Both the position numbers and the translations under genes were made by a program. Positions 1 to 7,879 of a DNA stretch of 64,000 nucleotides are shown here, piece after piece (the stretch's first letter is position 1; every line of letters begins with the position of its first letter). Origin of the DNA: Acetobacter pasteurianus subsp. pasteurianus LMG 1262 = NBRC 106471. GTDB lineage: Bacteria; Pseudomonadota; Alphaproteobacteria; Acetobacterales; Acetobacteraceae. The notes under the pieces were generated by a model, which had not been told where the DNA came from, ran no database searches, and worked only from the letters and a program-made list of their open reading frames with translations. Where the stretch lies: contig NZ_CADO01000011.1 of assembly GCF_000285275.1 (NCBI RefSeq), positions 1-64,000 of the forward strand, read 5' to 3'.

Positions 1-7
1 CTGAATT

Positions 8-337
8 CTACAAAATGACCCGAAATTGCCTCAAGTGTGAGAAATCCGCGACGAGATTGCTGTCAGCAGACAAACCAGCAACACCGTTGGCAACACCAAT
101 ATCAGTTTTTAAAACTGCGTTACCCACGGCGGCAGTAGCAGCCGCTGCATCGGCAGAAGCCTGTGTTGCTGTGGCATTGGCGTCAGTGGCATTGGTAACG
201 GCCGTGGTAACCGCAGTCGCATTATCCCCAACAACTTTGCCCAGATCGGCAAGCGTCTGGCTGGTCGTGCCGCCCGTGGCAGTTACAGAACAAGCAGAAA
301 GATCAAGGCCCGTAGGTGCGCCGTAAGTTGTAGCCAT
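8..337 (-). CDS. Small phage tail-fibre-like protein (109 aa)
   Basis: The product is low-complexity, rich in Ala, Thr, Asn and Asp, with a long alanine-rich stretch (about residues 45-85) of the kind that forms the shaft of phage tail fibres. I chose the ATG at 337 rather than the one at 376 because a GGAG sits about 10 nt upstream of it and it lies 7 nt after the stop of the preceding fibre gene. It is the last gene of the minus-strand tail cluster inside the window. The C-terminal residues after ADSNLVADF do not look like a fibre end, so a frameshift just before the stop is possible. The function is inferred from composition and position only. Confidence 0.5.
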   Translation of the reverse strand: MATTYGAPTGLDLSACSVTATGGTTSQTLADLGKVVGDNATAVTTAVTNATDANATATQASADAAAATAAVGNAVLKTDIGVANGVAGLSADSNLVADFSHLRQFRVIL

Positions 338-344
338 TGTAAAA

Positions 345-1070
345 TTACTCCGAAACGGCGCAAAGCACGCCGACATTATTGATTGTGTTAGGGAAGAAAA
401 CGCTGCCGTCTGTCAGAACAATTCCGGTATCGGCATCTACAGACAGGCCAGCAGGCAGAGATGAAGGATTGCTGATGTAGGACGCAGGCGCGACATACAC
501 ATTCCCGTTCACAGTGAAATCGGCAGGAATAGTGCCCGTAACGCTAGGCCGTGCTACTACAGCAGCGCCCAAAACAGTCAGGTAATCATCATCCTGCATG
601 GCCGTAGCCATTTCAGAAAGCGCAATATCACCTGATAATGTCCGCACTTTTGAGCTTTCGTCCAGCGTTAAAAGTGGTTTGAGTGTGGCTGGCTGCGTCT
701 GTGTGGCAGGTGTAACAGCCAGTGCAGATTGCAAAGCCGTGCCGTCTGTCAGTGCCAGATTGCCGCTTGCATCCAAAGCAGCCACACCATTCGCTTTGCC
801 GCGTGCTGCGTTTACACCATTGGCTGCATTCTCGGTTGCCTGTTCTGCTTGCGCTGCGGCTGTTGCTGCCGCTGTCTGAGCCGAACTTACCGCATCCGAC
901 AAACCGATAGTTTCTGAAATACCCTGAGCCAAAACAGAAATCGGAACCTGTTCGGCCTGTGTGGTTCCTGATGATGTAACGACACCCACAAGTGTATCCG
1001 TAGCAGATACAGCATTCGCCTGTGGCAAAGACGAAATAGGGGTGCCAGAGGACGTGGTCGTTCCCGACAT
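345..1070 (-). CDS. Phage tail-fibre-like protein (241 aa)
   Basis: This is an Ala/Thr/Ser-rich structural protein. An N-terminal segment (about residues 10-60, containing SSLPQANAVSATDTLVG) resembles the start of many phage fibre or tail collar proteins. It is followed by an alanine-rich helical stretch (about 62-95) and the motif KANGVAALDASGNL, which recurs in modified form in the next gene as GVAGLSADSNL. The two genes are therefore probably related modules of the distal tail. It is followed after 7 nt by the 109-aa gene and preceded by a 183-base gap. Assignment rests on composition and on its place in the tail cluster. Confidence 0.55.
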   Translation of the reverse strand: MSGTTTSSGTPISSLPQANAVSATDTLVGVVTSSGTTQAEQVPISVLAQGISETIGLSDAVSSAQTAAATAAAQAEQATENAANGVNAARGKANGVAALDASGNLALTDGTALQSALAVTPATQTQPATLKPLLTLDESSKVRTLSGDIALSEMATAMQDDDYLTVLGAAVVARPSVTGTIPADFTVNGNVYVAPASYISNPSSLPAGLSVDADTGIVLTDGSVFFPNTINNVGVLCAVSE

Positions 1071-1253
1071 TATTTACGTTCGTCCAAAAGAACGCCTCCA
1101 TTTTTGAAATGGGATTCCGAGTGCCAATATGTGACATTATTCGGAAAAATCTTGAATTTTACATCTGGAATGATGTTTTTCATTTCCGAGATGATAAAGC
1201 AGAGATAGCAGTGACCACGCAAGAACATAAAAAAACAAAATTAGAACAAATGT

Positions 1254-1883
1254 TCACGCTATAAAAAGAACATCCGTCCAGGTCTGAAAAATCTGGTTCA
1301 GAAGATCTGCGCCGGATGGAGATGTTAAATGCGTGCCATCAGTTGACAGCAGGCGATCTAACGAAATCTGATTGGTATGACTGCGATCTAGGGCCAGAAT
1401 GGAATTGTCCGGAAGCCGCAATGCATTGGAAATTACAGGATTTCTGTCTGAGAATTCTGTAACTGGGTTGGCAATGCTGGCCACGCCGCTGACAATAGCA
1501 ATTAAAACATCCTGAGAAATTACACGCCCTTGCTGCGTTGTTATTTCTACATTGACTGTCTGTGTAGTGCCCGGCTCACCTCCACCCAACAAGACGCAAG
1601 TCAGACCATCCACAATACTGCACCATGAAACAGATAGGTCTGTGGGGAGCCCTTGTGCCGTTAGAACCGATGCTGAAACATGAAATATGTAATCGTTCGT
1701 GCAGCAAAGAATTTCAGATGCATTCAGGGAAAAATCAAAATTCTTCGCACTACTTTTAGGCGCCCATGAAAGAGGGATAATGCTCGCTACGAGCCCCCTC
1801 GCCCGCAGGTTTGTAGGCTCCGGTATTACGATAGTTTGCGCCCAAGCAGGCTGCCATATTGGGAACGGGATTGGCGGGGGCAT
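1254..1883 (-). CDS. Phage structural protein of unknown function (209 aa)
   Basis: I do not recognise a named family. The middle of the protein (about residues 55-130) reads like an immunoglobulin-like beta sandwich with alternating hydrophobic and polar residues, and holds the segment VSWCSIVDGLTCVLLGGG. The C-terminus (LLNQIFQTWTDVLF) is helical. Its ATG overlaps the TAA of the upstream fibre gene by one base (TAATG), indicating translational coupling in the tail operon. A role as a fibre-associated or adaptor protein is inferred from position. A 12-bp palindrome (GAAC AAAT GTTC) lies at its stop codon. Confidence 0.45.
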   Translation of the reverse strand: MPPPIPFPIWQPAWAQTIVIPEPTNLRARGLVASIIPLSWAPKSSAKNFDFSLNASEILCCTNDYIFHVSASVLTAQGLPTDLSVSWCSIVDGLTCVLLGGGEPGTTQTVNVEITTQQGRVISQDVLIAIVSGVASIANPVTEFSDRNPVISNALRLPDNSILALDRSHTNQISLDRLLSTDGTHLTSPSGADLLNQIFQTWTDVLFIA

Positions 1884-2665
1884 TATGCGTAATACCCATA
1901 CGATGTGACAGTTACCTCACCCCCAGCAGCCCATGCCCCATTTGTTGGATATTTCGCCCATAGGCGCGCTTGTGTGGCATTTTCGACTTTGCTTGACACA
2001 GCATAGACATTTGTTCCGATGCCACATGCTGTCACAAATGAATAGGTAGTCCATCCTGTAGGGATGTTAACTAGCCATCCCTCTGCTGGGCAGGGATTTG
2101 GAATTGCCTCAGAAAATACCTGACAGAGCATTCCTTCTGGAAGCGGCAACTTACTTTCAACTGTCGTAATATTTGCTTGCAGAGTATTATCAGCATTGGT
2201 GCGGGCCGTAACTTCCGAGCTAATGGCTGCACTGACCATATTTAGAGTTGGGACGGCAAACGAAACCCCGCCTGCCGTCACCTGCACATATGCATCAGGA
2301 TTATTTTCTGTCCAGTCAACCCCTTGTAAATTGGTTACAGAGGCATTTGATGAACCCGAAGCTGCGGCGAAATAAGCCTGAATGTCTGACAAAAAAACAA
2401 ACGTATTTGCCCCAGAAGTAACTCGATCCGATTGATTGAACAGCCAAATAAATTGAGAAGCCCCACTTGTGCCGGGGAATATTAAACGTAACGCCCCCGC
2501 TGTCGCTGTACCAACATTCTCCTGTACACACATACCGAATTCGCAATTACGGCCAGAAATCACGCAACCGAAATGCGGGCTGGCATTAAACGCGCCCGTT
2601 GTGGTCGAAGGATTTATATTTGTAACAAGTTGGTCACCCGTAGAGGTATCGCCCGCCTTCTTCAC
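1883..2665 (-). CDS. Phage tail fibre, C-terminal piece (260 aa), split from the upstream ORF by one stop
   Basis: The N-terminus, KKAGDTSTGDQLVTN, is the classic repeat motif of phage tail fibres (xGGTMTGxL-like). The centre has residues of beta-rich fibre domains, and the C-terminus (about 200-260) looks like a receptor-binding tip ending in VTSYGYYA. The reading frame is open upstream through TDAIAVFTYV to a single TAA at 2696-2698, which is also the stop of the 136-aa gene in the same frame. The two ORFs therefore probably derive from one fibre gene of about 407 codons. The GTG at 2665 is only the first start-like codon after that stop and may not be used. Confidence 0.6.
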   Translation of the reverse strand: MKKAGDTSTGDQLVTNINPSTTTGAFNASPHFGCVISGRNCEFGMCVQENVGTATAGALRLIFPGTSGASQFIWLFNQSDRVTSGANTFVFLSDIQAYFAAASGSSNASVTNLQGVDWTENNPDAYVQVTAGGVSFAVPTLNMVSAAISSEVTARTNADNTLQANITTVESKLPLPEGMLCQVFSEAIPNPCPAEGWLVNIPTGWTTYSFVTACGIGTNVYAVSSKVENATQARLWAKYPTNGAWAAGGEVTVTSYGYYA

Positions 2666-2695
2666 ATATGTAAAAACGGCGATTGCATCAGTCAG

Positions 2696-3106
2696 TTACC
2701 CATCAAACAAAACATTCCAAGTCGCCCCACTAGCCCCAGGCGTTGTGACGTTGCTATCTGCCGTAGAAACCCAGAAGGAACCAGGGGTAGATCCTGACAC
2801 GATAGCGCCAGCAGGATACCCGCCGATGGCCTGCGCAAAGGTAGTATTGAAAGGGCCAACGTAACCCGCCTGCAAAACCTGAACGGCGCGAGATAGGCGA
2901 TTCAGAAACCCGTTCATGTCTGCACCACGAGGAGGCGAGCCGCCAGCCGCACGGTCAATAAAGGTCTCTGGGGGGAACCCTAACGCAATACTGGCGCTGC
3001 CATCTCCTGCTGTGGCTTGCGTGTCTGGAACAGTTGATACGTTTCCAGATGCCGCTGCTGCCGCAATAAGGGCGTTAAAAAGCCCCAGATCATCAGACTG
3101 TTTCAT
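2696..3106 (-). CDS. Phage tail-fibre N-terminal piece (136 aa), stop-interrupted
   Basis: The protein starts MKQSDDLGLFNALIAAAAASG and contains GFPPETFIDRAAGGSPPRGADMNGFLNRL, in which the phrase PPRGADMNG is a well-known signature at the base of tail fibres of Acetobacteraceae and other proteobacterial phages. The ATG at 3106 overlaps the stop of the DUF2612 gene by one base, so translation is coupled. It ends ATWNVLFDG followed by TAA, and the same frame continues on the other side into a typical fibre repeat. I read this as the N-terminal third of an interrupted fibre protein. Confidence 0.65.
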   Translation of the reverse strand: MKQSDDLGLFNALIAAAAASGNVSTVPDTQATAGDGSASIALGFPPETFIDRAAGGSPPRGADMNGFLNRLSRAVQVLQAGYVGPFNTTFAQAIGGYPAGAIVSGSTPGSFWVSTADSNVTTPGASGATWNVLFDG

Positions 3107-3681
3107 CAGGAAGAACTTTTTATTGAATAGGAGATTGCAACGCCTGCAGGTCGTGGCAGCACGCCAGAATTTTCGATGATTGAAACCTGCACGTCGGTCG
3201 GCACAAAATTGAACACGTAAGTCATGCTCATATTGCCGTTGTCCTGCACATAGGCATCCCCCTGCCCCACAAAGAGCGTTGTTAGAATCTTGTTGATTGA
3301 GAAGACCGAGCCGTCAGTGATGTTAGCGAGTGCCTTGGCTTTTATGAGCTGGCGATATCCATCATCAGACAAGCTGTAATTGTCTGTCGCTGCATTTCCC
3401 GCGAAGAAAGGAGCGCTGTTAAACCCTTCCTCTGTCAGATCATTCGCTTCGGAAAACCCGAAGTATTTACTGGATGTGACCTTGAGAACGCGGCTGACGC
3501 CAACAATACGGCCCCATACATCCAGCCCATACCCTTGGGCAGTATCCAAATCCCAGACATCTGCGTACCACGCGTCTATCAAGGTGGACGGATCTAGCGC
3601 CTGATTCCAGCCTTCAATCAAAGAGCCAATGGTTGGCGATGATGAATACTGAGACAGTATTGTTTTCTGGACGTTTTGCAT
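3106..3681 (-). CDS. DUF2612 phage baseplate/tail protein (191 aa)
   Basis: The sequence matches what I know of DUF2612, a family encoded between baseplate J and the tail fibre in contractile-tailed phages and functionally analogous to the tail-tip gpI/gp48 proteins. Characteristic segments are SSPTIGSLIEGWNQALDPSTLID near residue 15, the YGLDVWGRIVGVSR block near 55-65, and DDGYRQLIKAKALANITDGS near 105-125. The length is normal for the family. It starts 1 nt after the baseplate J stop. It appears intact, although the gene upstream is truncated and the fibre gene downstream is split. Confidence 0.8.
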   Translation of the reverse strand: MQNVQKTILSQYSSSPTIGSLIEGWNQALDPSTLIDAWYADVWDLDTAQGYGLDVWGRIVGVSRVLKVTSSKYFGFSEANDLTEEGFNSAPFFAGNAATDNYSLSDDGYRQLIKAKALANITDGSVFSINKILTTLFVGQGDAYVQDNGNMSMTYVFNFVPTDVQVSIIENSGVLPRPAGVAISYSIKSSS

Positions 3682-3682
3682 G

Positions 3683-4207
3683 TCACGCGATTGCGACAGT
3701 AATGTTCGCCGCTTCTATGGTGGGAATCTGATCGGCCTGCATTTTCAGTGTAAACCCGGCTTGATTGGCCGCTATACCTTTGGTGATTTCAACAATCTGC
3801 ACCCATGAGCCCAAGGCCGCTATTGGTGCATAATACCGGCTGGCAAAAAGCAAACTGGCAATACGCGCCCGCGTGCCACCATCCCGACCATTGAAAGCGG
3901 AAATGATGGCCGCCTGCACATCTCCCGTTGCCGTTGAAGGAACAGAAAAACCTCTTTTAAGATTTACAGCAATGTAAACTGGCGTGGGCGTGGCGCGCGC
4001 AAACTGCACCGTATAGCTTGGCTCTGTAGTGTAGCCACTGTTTAGGTCGGTCACGGTCACGCTGCTGGTGCCGGTATAACCACAACCTGGCGGCTTTTTG
4101 CTCAGGATGGCGCGCGCAATATCTTCATCCGCTCCGCCATTCACACATACAAACAAGCTAGCCTTGCAGATATGCAATATCATGGGCCTGCGCCCCTCCC
4201 CTCCCAC
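3683..4207 (-). pseudogene. Baseplate J-like protein, 5'-truncated remnant
   Basis: From about residue 16 (SLFVCVNGGADEDIARAIL) to the end, this is the C-terminal part of a baseplate J-like protein, the wedge subunit of a contractile phage baseplate. The recognisable block is the KKPPGCGYTG...VTVTDLNSGY stretch followed by YTVQFARATPTPVYIAVNL. Family members are roughly twice this long, and the N-terminal half is missing. The first 15 residues (MGGEGRRPM...) have no family character and are probably junction sequence. Everything to the right is on the other strand and belongs to the early arm, so the truncation marks a deletion endpoint near 4.16-4.2 kb. Confidence 0.7.
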
Positions 4208-4218
4208 AGATAAACGAA

Positions 4219-4467
4219 ATGCTGGCAGGGAAATATTCGATACCAGTTATTCAAACTGCTTTGCGTGTTTGGTACGCTCTTGATGAGTGCAACAGAACCG
4301 ATGCCGATGACATGATCCTTCTAGAAAAGAATGGGCTCATGACTAGAGAAGTTGTCGAAGACACAAATAATTTTGAAGATTTGGAGACAGGCGAGACAGT
4401 TTGGCACTTTAACGCTGCTGGACATGCATTGGCCGCTGCCATCCGCAACCTAGGAACTGCGGCATGA
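4219..4467 (+). CDS. Small hypothetical prophage protein (82 aa)
   Basis: This is the first plus-strand ORF after the deletion junction. The protein is acidic (LDECNRTDADDMILLEKNG) and shows no domain I recognise. Its ATGA overlap with the next reading frame (4464-4467) suggests it belonged to a tightly packed early phage operon. The N-terminal residues may come from the junction, since the sequence immediately upstream is baseplate J remnant on the other strand. Confidence 0.45.
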   Translation: MLAGKYSIPVIQTALRVWYALDECNRTDADDMILLEKNGLMTREVVEDTNNFEDLETGETVWHFNAAGHALAAAIRNLGTAA

Positions 4468-4856
4468 AATATGCATCCCGCAGAGGCCCTTGGGATAGAT
4501 GGAAGTTTACGAATGAAGATTGGCTTGCCGAAAGCAAAGAGCATCAAGGGGGGGAAGTGGTATGGGGGGCTAGCATGACTGAACGCAAGAAATAGGTATC
4601 CGCTCTGGCATGCGCCATATTCAATAAGCATACAGATATAGATGAGTGCATCGCCATTGCTAACAAATACATCCAAGAAGTCGAGGAGCGCGCCCAGGCA
4701 GAGTGTGCGGCTGATACGCGGCGGTTGGAGTGGTTGGCAGATATGAAAGTAGGAGTTGAATACAGAAAAGAATTCGGTTGGGGAGTATATGAAATGCCTG
4801 AAGGAATGCTTGGAGACGCACCAACCTTACGTGCCGCTATGAAGGGCGGGGAATGA
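4464..4856 (+). pseudogene. Small prophage gene interrupted by an in-frame TAG
   Basis: A start at 4464 overlaps the previous stop (ATGA) and reads KYASRRGPWDRWKF to a TAG at 4593-4595. The same frame then continues for another 86 codons (VSALACAIFNKHTD, later ADTRRLEWLADMK) to a TGA at 4854. An internal ATG at 4575 could be the native start of the second part. The continuity of a protein-like composition across the TAG suggests a nonsense mutation, for example of a CAG codon. No function can be assigned. Confidence 0.45.
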
Positions 4857-5211
4857 CTGACGCACGCATTGAGGCGGCTCTTTCTTGCTGCTGCTTGGAA
4901 TGAGCCATGCCTGCTCGGTGATCCTATTGCATGCCATAACCTTGATGAGGTGTGCATGCATAAGACCCACCAAGAAAAATATCGCGGCAATGAAAGGTGT
5001 TGTTCGAAAGATGATAATTGCCACCCTCCCAGCAGCAGACGCAGCCACAAAATCCCATATCGTGCCACACAACATCCCAGCCGAACGCATGCGAATGGCA
5101 AAGAACACCCTATACTGTTGGAAAGGTGGCGCTTTCACCAATGAAGATGCAATCAGTATGATTGTTTGTGGCGTTGCTAATCCGCCATTAAAGGAGGGTA
5201 GGAATGGGTGA
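4853..5211 (+). pseudogene. Frameshifted small prophage gene
   Basis: An ATG at 4853 overlaps the preceding stop and reads MTDARIEAALS, a typical phage early-gene opening, but runs into a stop after 16 codons. A second frame then stays open to 5211 and includes ATLPAADAATKSHIVPHNIPAERMRM and a tail ending VANPPLKEGRNG. Its stop overlaps the ATG of the next gene. The simplest reading is one gene with a frameshift near 4.88 kb. I do not recognise the product. Confidence 0.4.
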
Positions 5212-5452
5212 GACGCTGCCTGATCTTATGACCACAAAAGATGTTCTGACGCGCCTTCTGGAGCATCTAGAGTATAATGGTGGCCCTACGCATAGACGAT
5301 GGGGAAAGAAGTTTGTTTTCTTCCCCGATGATTACCAAAGACTTATCGAGAGTATGAAATATCCATCAAACTCGTCACGTTCTCCCACACGAAAAATTTT
5401 TTTATCAAGGGGACGAGTGGGGGTAAGCGAATACTGGAAAGTACGGGCATAG
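5204..5452 (+). CDS. Excisionase-like DNA-binding protein (82 aa)
   Basis: This small protein directly precedes the integrase, as excisionases do. The motif RRWGKKFVFFPDDYQRLIESM resembles the winged-helix turn of AlpA/Xis-like proteins, in which a positively charged strand is followed by a short helix. Its ATG overlaps the previous stop by 8 nt. The native C-terminus probably lies around PSNSSRSPTRK. The integrase frame begins inside this gene in another register, a common arrangement in alphaproteobacterial prophages. The function is inferred from position and the motif. Confidence 0.5.
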   Translation: MGETLPDLMTTKDVLTRLLEHLEYNGGPTHRRWGKKFVFFPDDYQRLIESMKYPSNSSRSPTRKIFLSRGRVGVSEYWKVRA

Positions 5453-6452
5453 CAAATCGCCGCCTCGCAGAAGAATATCGGACAAAAAGAGAAGCGGAGT
5501 TCTGGCAAGAAAAACTCTATGGAACCCGCGCTGTCATAACCTTTGCCGATGCGGCCACGGCATATACGAAGGATACGCCATGTTCCGCAGCAACAGGGCG
5601 TTATGTAGATAGGCTCGTGAAATACTTTGGAGAGACCAAGCTTTCCAGTACCAATAACGCCTCACTTCGAGGGACATATGCCAAAATATTAAAGGCTGAA
5701 GAAAGCGCATCTCCATCCACAAAGAAGCAGGCAATCAGAACGCTGTTGCTGGCAATTCTAGAGTTTGGGGCAATACAAGGCTGATGTGATCTACCGGCCC
5801 TTGCACTAATCACCATTAAGCGCTTCCTGTTGCCCGAGCAGGCAACGGCACTTGTCCAACACGCAGCTCCCCATTTGCAGCCTTTATTTGTATTTCTGCT
5901 GGGAACTGGATGCCGACTATCAGAGGCGTTGGATCTCCAGTGAAAGGATATCAACCTGCACGGGGCGCGTGCTGTTGTCTGGCAAAAGCAAGGTCGCCAG
6001 AGGCATGTTGATTTATGCCCGGCCGTAATCCGTTGGCTATCATCTATAAAATGGTGTGACAGCTATGTATTTAGGCCAGAGAAGAAAACCGTGCATGACA
6101 TCATAACGGGGAACGCTACGATTCCGGGCGCCAGTACGGAGGCCAGATTAAAAGCGGATGAGCGGGCGCTTGCCACCGCGCCGGGTTATCAGGCCGAATT
6201 TGGGAATGGGTTCCAAGATGGCGGAAAAAGGCAAAGCAGGCTTTCGTGCCAGAGTTCACACCTCATGACCTGCGCCACACATGGGCATCATGGCATTACT
6301 GCGTACACAAGAATCTTCTGCTGCTGAAATCAGATGGAGACTGGTGCAGCATCAATACCGTGACGATATATGCCAAACTCATGCCGCCAGTTTATCGGGA
6401 GGATATTATCAAATGGTGGCGGGATGGCCCGCGCATCATTCCGCATCCATAA
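5356..6452 (+). pseudogene. Decayed tyrosine recombinase (phage integrase)
   Basis: The translated remains run from an N-terminal arm-binding region (IKGTSGGKRILESTG, then RLAEEYRTKREAEFW) through the catalytic domain. The domain contains GTGCRLSEALDL with the first catalytic Arg, the beta-hairpin Lys region, HDLRHTWAS with the His-x-x-Arg box, and TIYAKLMP with the nucleophilic Tyr. Two in-frame TGA codons (5782-5784, and about 5938 where DLQ is followed by stop then KDI) and a frameshift near 6235-6245 break it. All catalytic residues survive, so decay is fairly recent. It is the integrase of the element inserted beside the tRNA-Val gene, whose 3' end faces it. Confidence 0.85.
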
Positions 6453-6581
6453 AAACTAGTAACCACTTCATAACCACACACCGTAAAATAGTGCGTGTAA
6501 AAGCGGTTTATCATGTACCGATTTGGATTGAAGATATTTTCTAAATTTTCGAAAAATCCGCAGAAAACTTCTGGTTAGGGA

Positions 6582-6656
6582 TGGTGGGCGCAACAGGGAT
6601 TGAACCTGTGACCCCTACCATGTCAAGATAGTGCTCTACCGCTGAGCTATGCGCCC
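6582..6656 (-). tRNA. tRNA-Val (anticodon GAC)
   Basis: The minus strand folds as a complete cloverleaf. The acceptor stem GGGCGCA pairs with TGCGCCC. The D arm is GCTC/GAGC, the anticodon stem CTATC/GGTAG encloses the loop TTGACAT (anticodon GAC, valine), and the T arm ACAGG/CCTGT carries TTCAATC. The CCA end is encoded (6582-6584). The 3' end points at the prophage integrase remnant, so this tRNA is the likely integration site. Confidence 0.95.
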
Positions 6657-6724
6657 ATCCGTAACCGTGGGCCGCCTTTTATCCTTCTTGCGTGGCAAAC
6701 GCAACCCCTTAGAATACCAGCAAC

Positions 6725-7774
6725 ATGAAAAACCTTGCCCATTCCCTGCTGCCACGCCATTTGGCACGTTTGCTGGAAAACACATCAGAGGCAGACTTGC
6801 CAGATCAGACAAGCCGGGCCATCGCGCCTGCTCCGTTTGTGGTGCAAGGTAGCGTGGGTGCGCCAATTGTGCTGGCCTCCCCTCATTCCGGGCAGTTTTA
6901 CCCAGAAGCCTTTGTGCAAAACTCCCGCCAGCCTCTTTCTGTCTTACGCAGTGGGGAGGATAGTCATATTCACCTTTTGGCAGAGCAGGCACATGCCTTA
7001 GGGCCAGCCTTGCTACATGCCACCTTCCCCCGCGTATTTTGCGATGTAAACCGTGGCGCGTGGGATCTGGATACGCGCATGTTCCATGGCCCCATTCCTG
7101 CTTTTGTACGCCCTACAGAACGTGGTCTTGCCGGTCTTGGCTCCATTCCACGTATTGTTGGCAACAGAAAACCTATTTACCGGCATCGCCTGCCTTTTAT
7201 GGAAGCCGCCCTGCGCATCCGCCATTACTGGATGCCTTACCATGCCATGCTGGCCGATATGCTGGACAAAACACGCGCAAAACACGGCACCTGCCTGCTG
7301 CTAGACTTACACTCCATGCCCGATGTGCCTGAAGCGGCAAGCCCGGACTTTGTGCTGGGCGATGCCCACGGCACCACATGCCACCCAGATATTATCAGCA
7401 CAGCCGAACAGACCTTACAGAGCCTGGGCTTCCGCACCACGCGCAACCAACCTTACGCTGGTGGATATATCACCCGCCATTATGGCAGGCCGCCGCCAAA
7501 CCCCCCTGCCCCGCCAATTGGCACAGCCGAACAGACCTTACAGAGCCTGGGCTTCCGCACCACGCGCAACCAACCTTACGCTGGTGGATATATCACCCGC
7601 CATTATGGCAGGCCGCTGCAAAACCTGCATGCCCTGCAAATTGAAATGCGCAGAAGTTTGTACATGGATGAAGAAACCCATATCTGCCACGCAGGCTTTG
7701 CACCGCTTTCCAACGCGCTGGCCACGCTTACGGAAAAGTTTCTGAAACTCTTTCCCGCTTCCCACGGTTTATAG
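6725..7774 (+). CDS. N-formylglutamate amidohydrolase family protein with a 41-residue internal duplication (349 aa)
   Basis: The family hydrolyses N-formyl-glutamate or related N-formyl amides with a zinc centre. Recognisable blocks are VLASPHSGQFYP near residue 57, the CDVNRGAWDLD region, LLLDLHSMP near 195, and the C-terminal NQPYAGGYITRHYGRP...HALQIEMRRSLYMDE. The last block occurs twice: bases 7398-7520 and 7521-7643 form a 123-bp in-frame tandem duplication. The second copy keeps the conserved HALQIE continuation, while the first ends in a proline-rich PPPNPPAPP. Without the duplication the protein would be about 308 aa, a normal length. The extra copy lies in the active-site part of the fold, so activity is uncertain. 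Confidence 0.8.
   Translation: MKNLAHSLLPRHLARLLENTSEADLPDQTSRAIAPAPFVVQGSVGAPIVLASPHSGQFYPEAFVQNSRQPLSVLRSGEDSHIHLLAEQAHALGPALLHATFPRVFCDVNRGAWDLDTRMFHGPIPAFVRPTERGLAGLGSIPRIVGNRKPIYRHRLPFMEAALRIRHYWMPYHAMLADMLDKTRAKHGTCLLLDLHSMPDVPEAASPDFVLGDAHGTTCHPDIISTAEQTLQSLGFRTTRNQPYAGGYITRHYGRPPPNPPAPPIGTAEQTLQSLGFRTTRNQPYAGGYITRHYGRPLQNLHALQIEMRRSLYMDEETHICHAGFAPLSNALATLTEKFLKLFPASHGL
7398..7643 (+). repeat. 123-bp tandem duplication (two copies)
   Basis: Copy 1 is 7398-7520 and copy 2 is 7521-7643. The first 95 bases are identical. In the last 28 bases there are seven substitutions, and at every one of them copy 1 has C where copy 2 has T, A or G. The unit is 41 codons, so the frame is kept. Confidence 0.95.
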
Positions 7775-7809
7775 AAAAGAAGCATGCGTATTATCTAACG
7801 GAGTGGATA

Positions 7810-7837
7810 TTGAAAACGCAGCGCAACCACCACATCT
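7810..7837 (+). promoter_or_regulatory. Candidate RpoH (heat-shock) promoter of htpG
   Basis: TTGAAA (7810-7815) and CCACATCT (7830-7837) are separated by 14 bases, close to the sigma-32 pattern CTTGAA...CCCATNT. The layout matches the candidate promoter in front of dnaK in this window. It lies 42 nt upstream of the htpG start. Confidence 0.5.
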
Positions 7838-7879
7838 GATAATCACATAAAAGCAAACAATGCATTACAGGACGTGAAC

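Noticed and set aside
1244-1255. GAAC AAAT GTTC palindrome as a LexA (SOS) box
   Set aside because: Alphaproteobacterial LexA sites are direct repeats (GTTC-N7-GTTC); this one overlaps a stop codon and no start follows it on either strand.
7398-7643. Diversity-generating retroelement as cause of the C-rich changes
   Set aside because: DGR changes arise at template adenines and need a template repeat and a reverse transcriptase; here A, T and G all become C and no RT gene is in the window.
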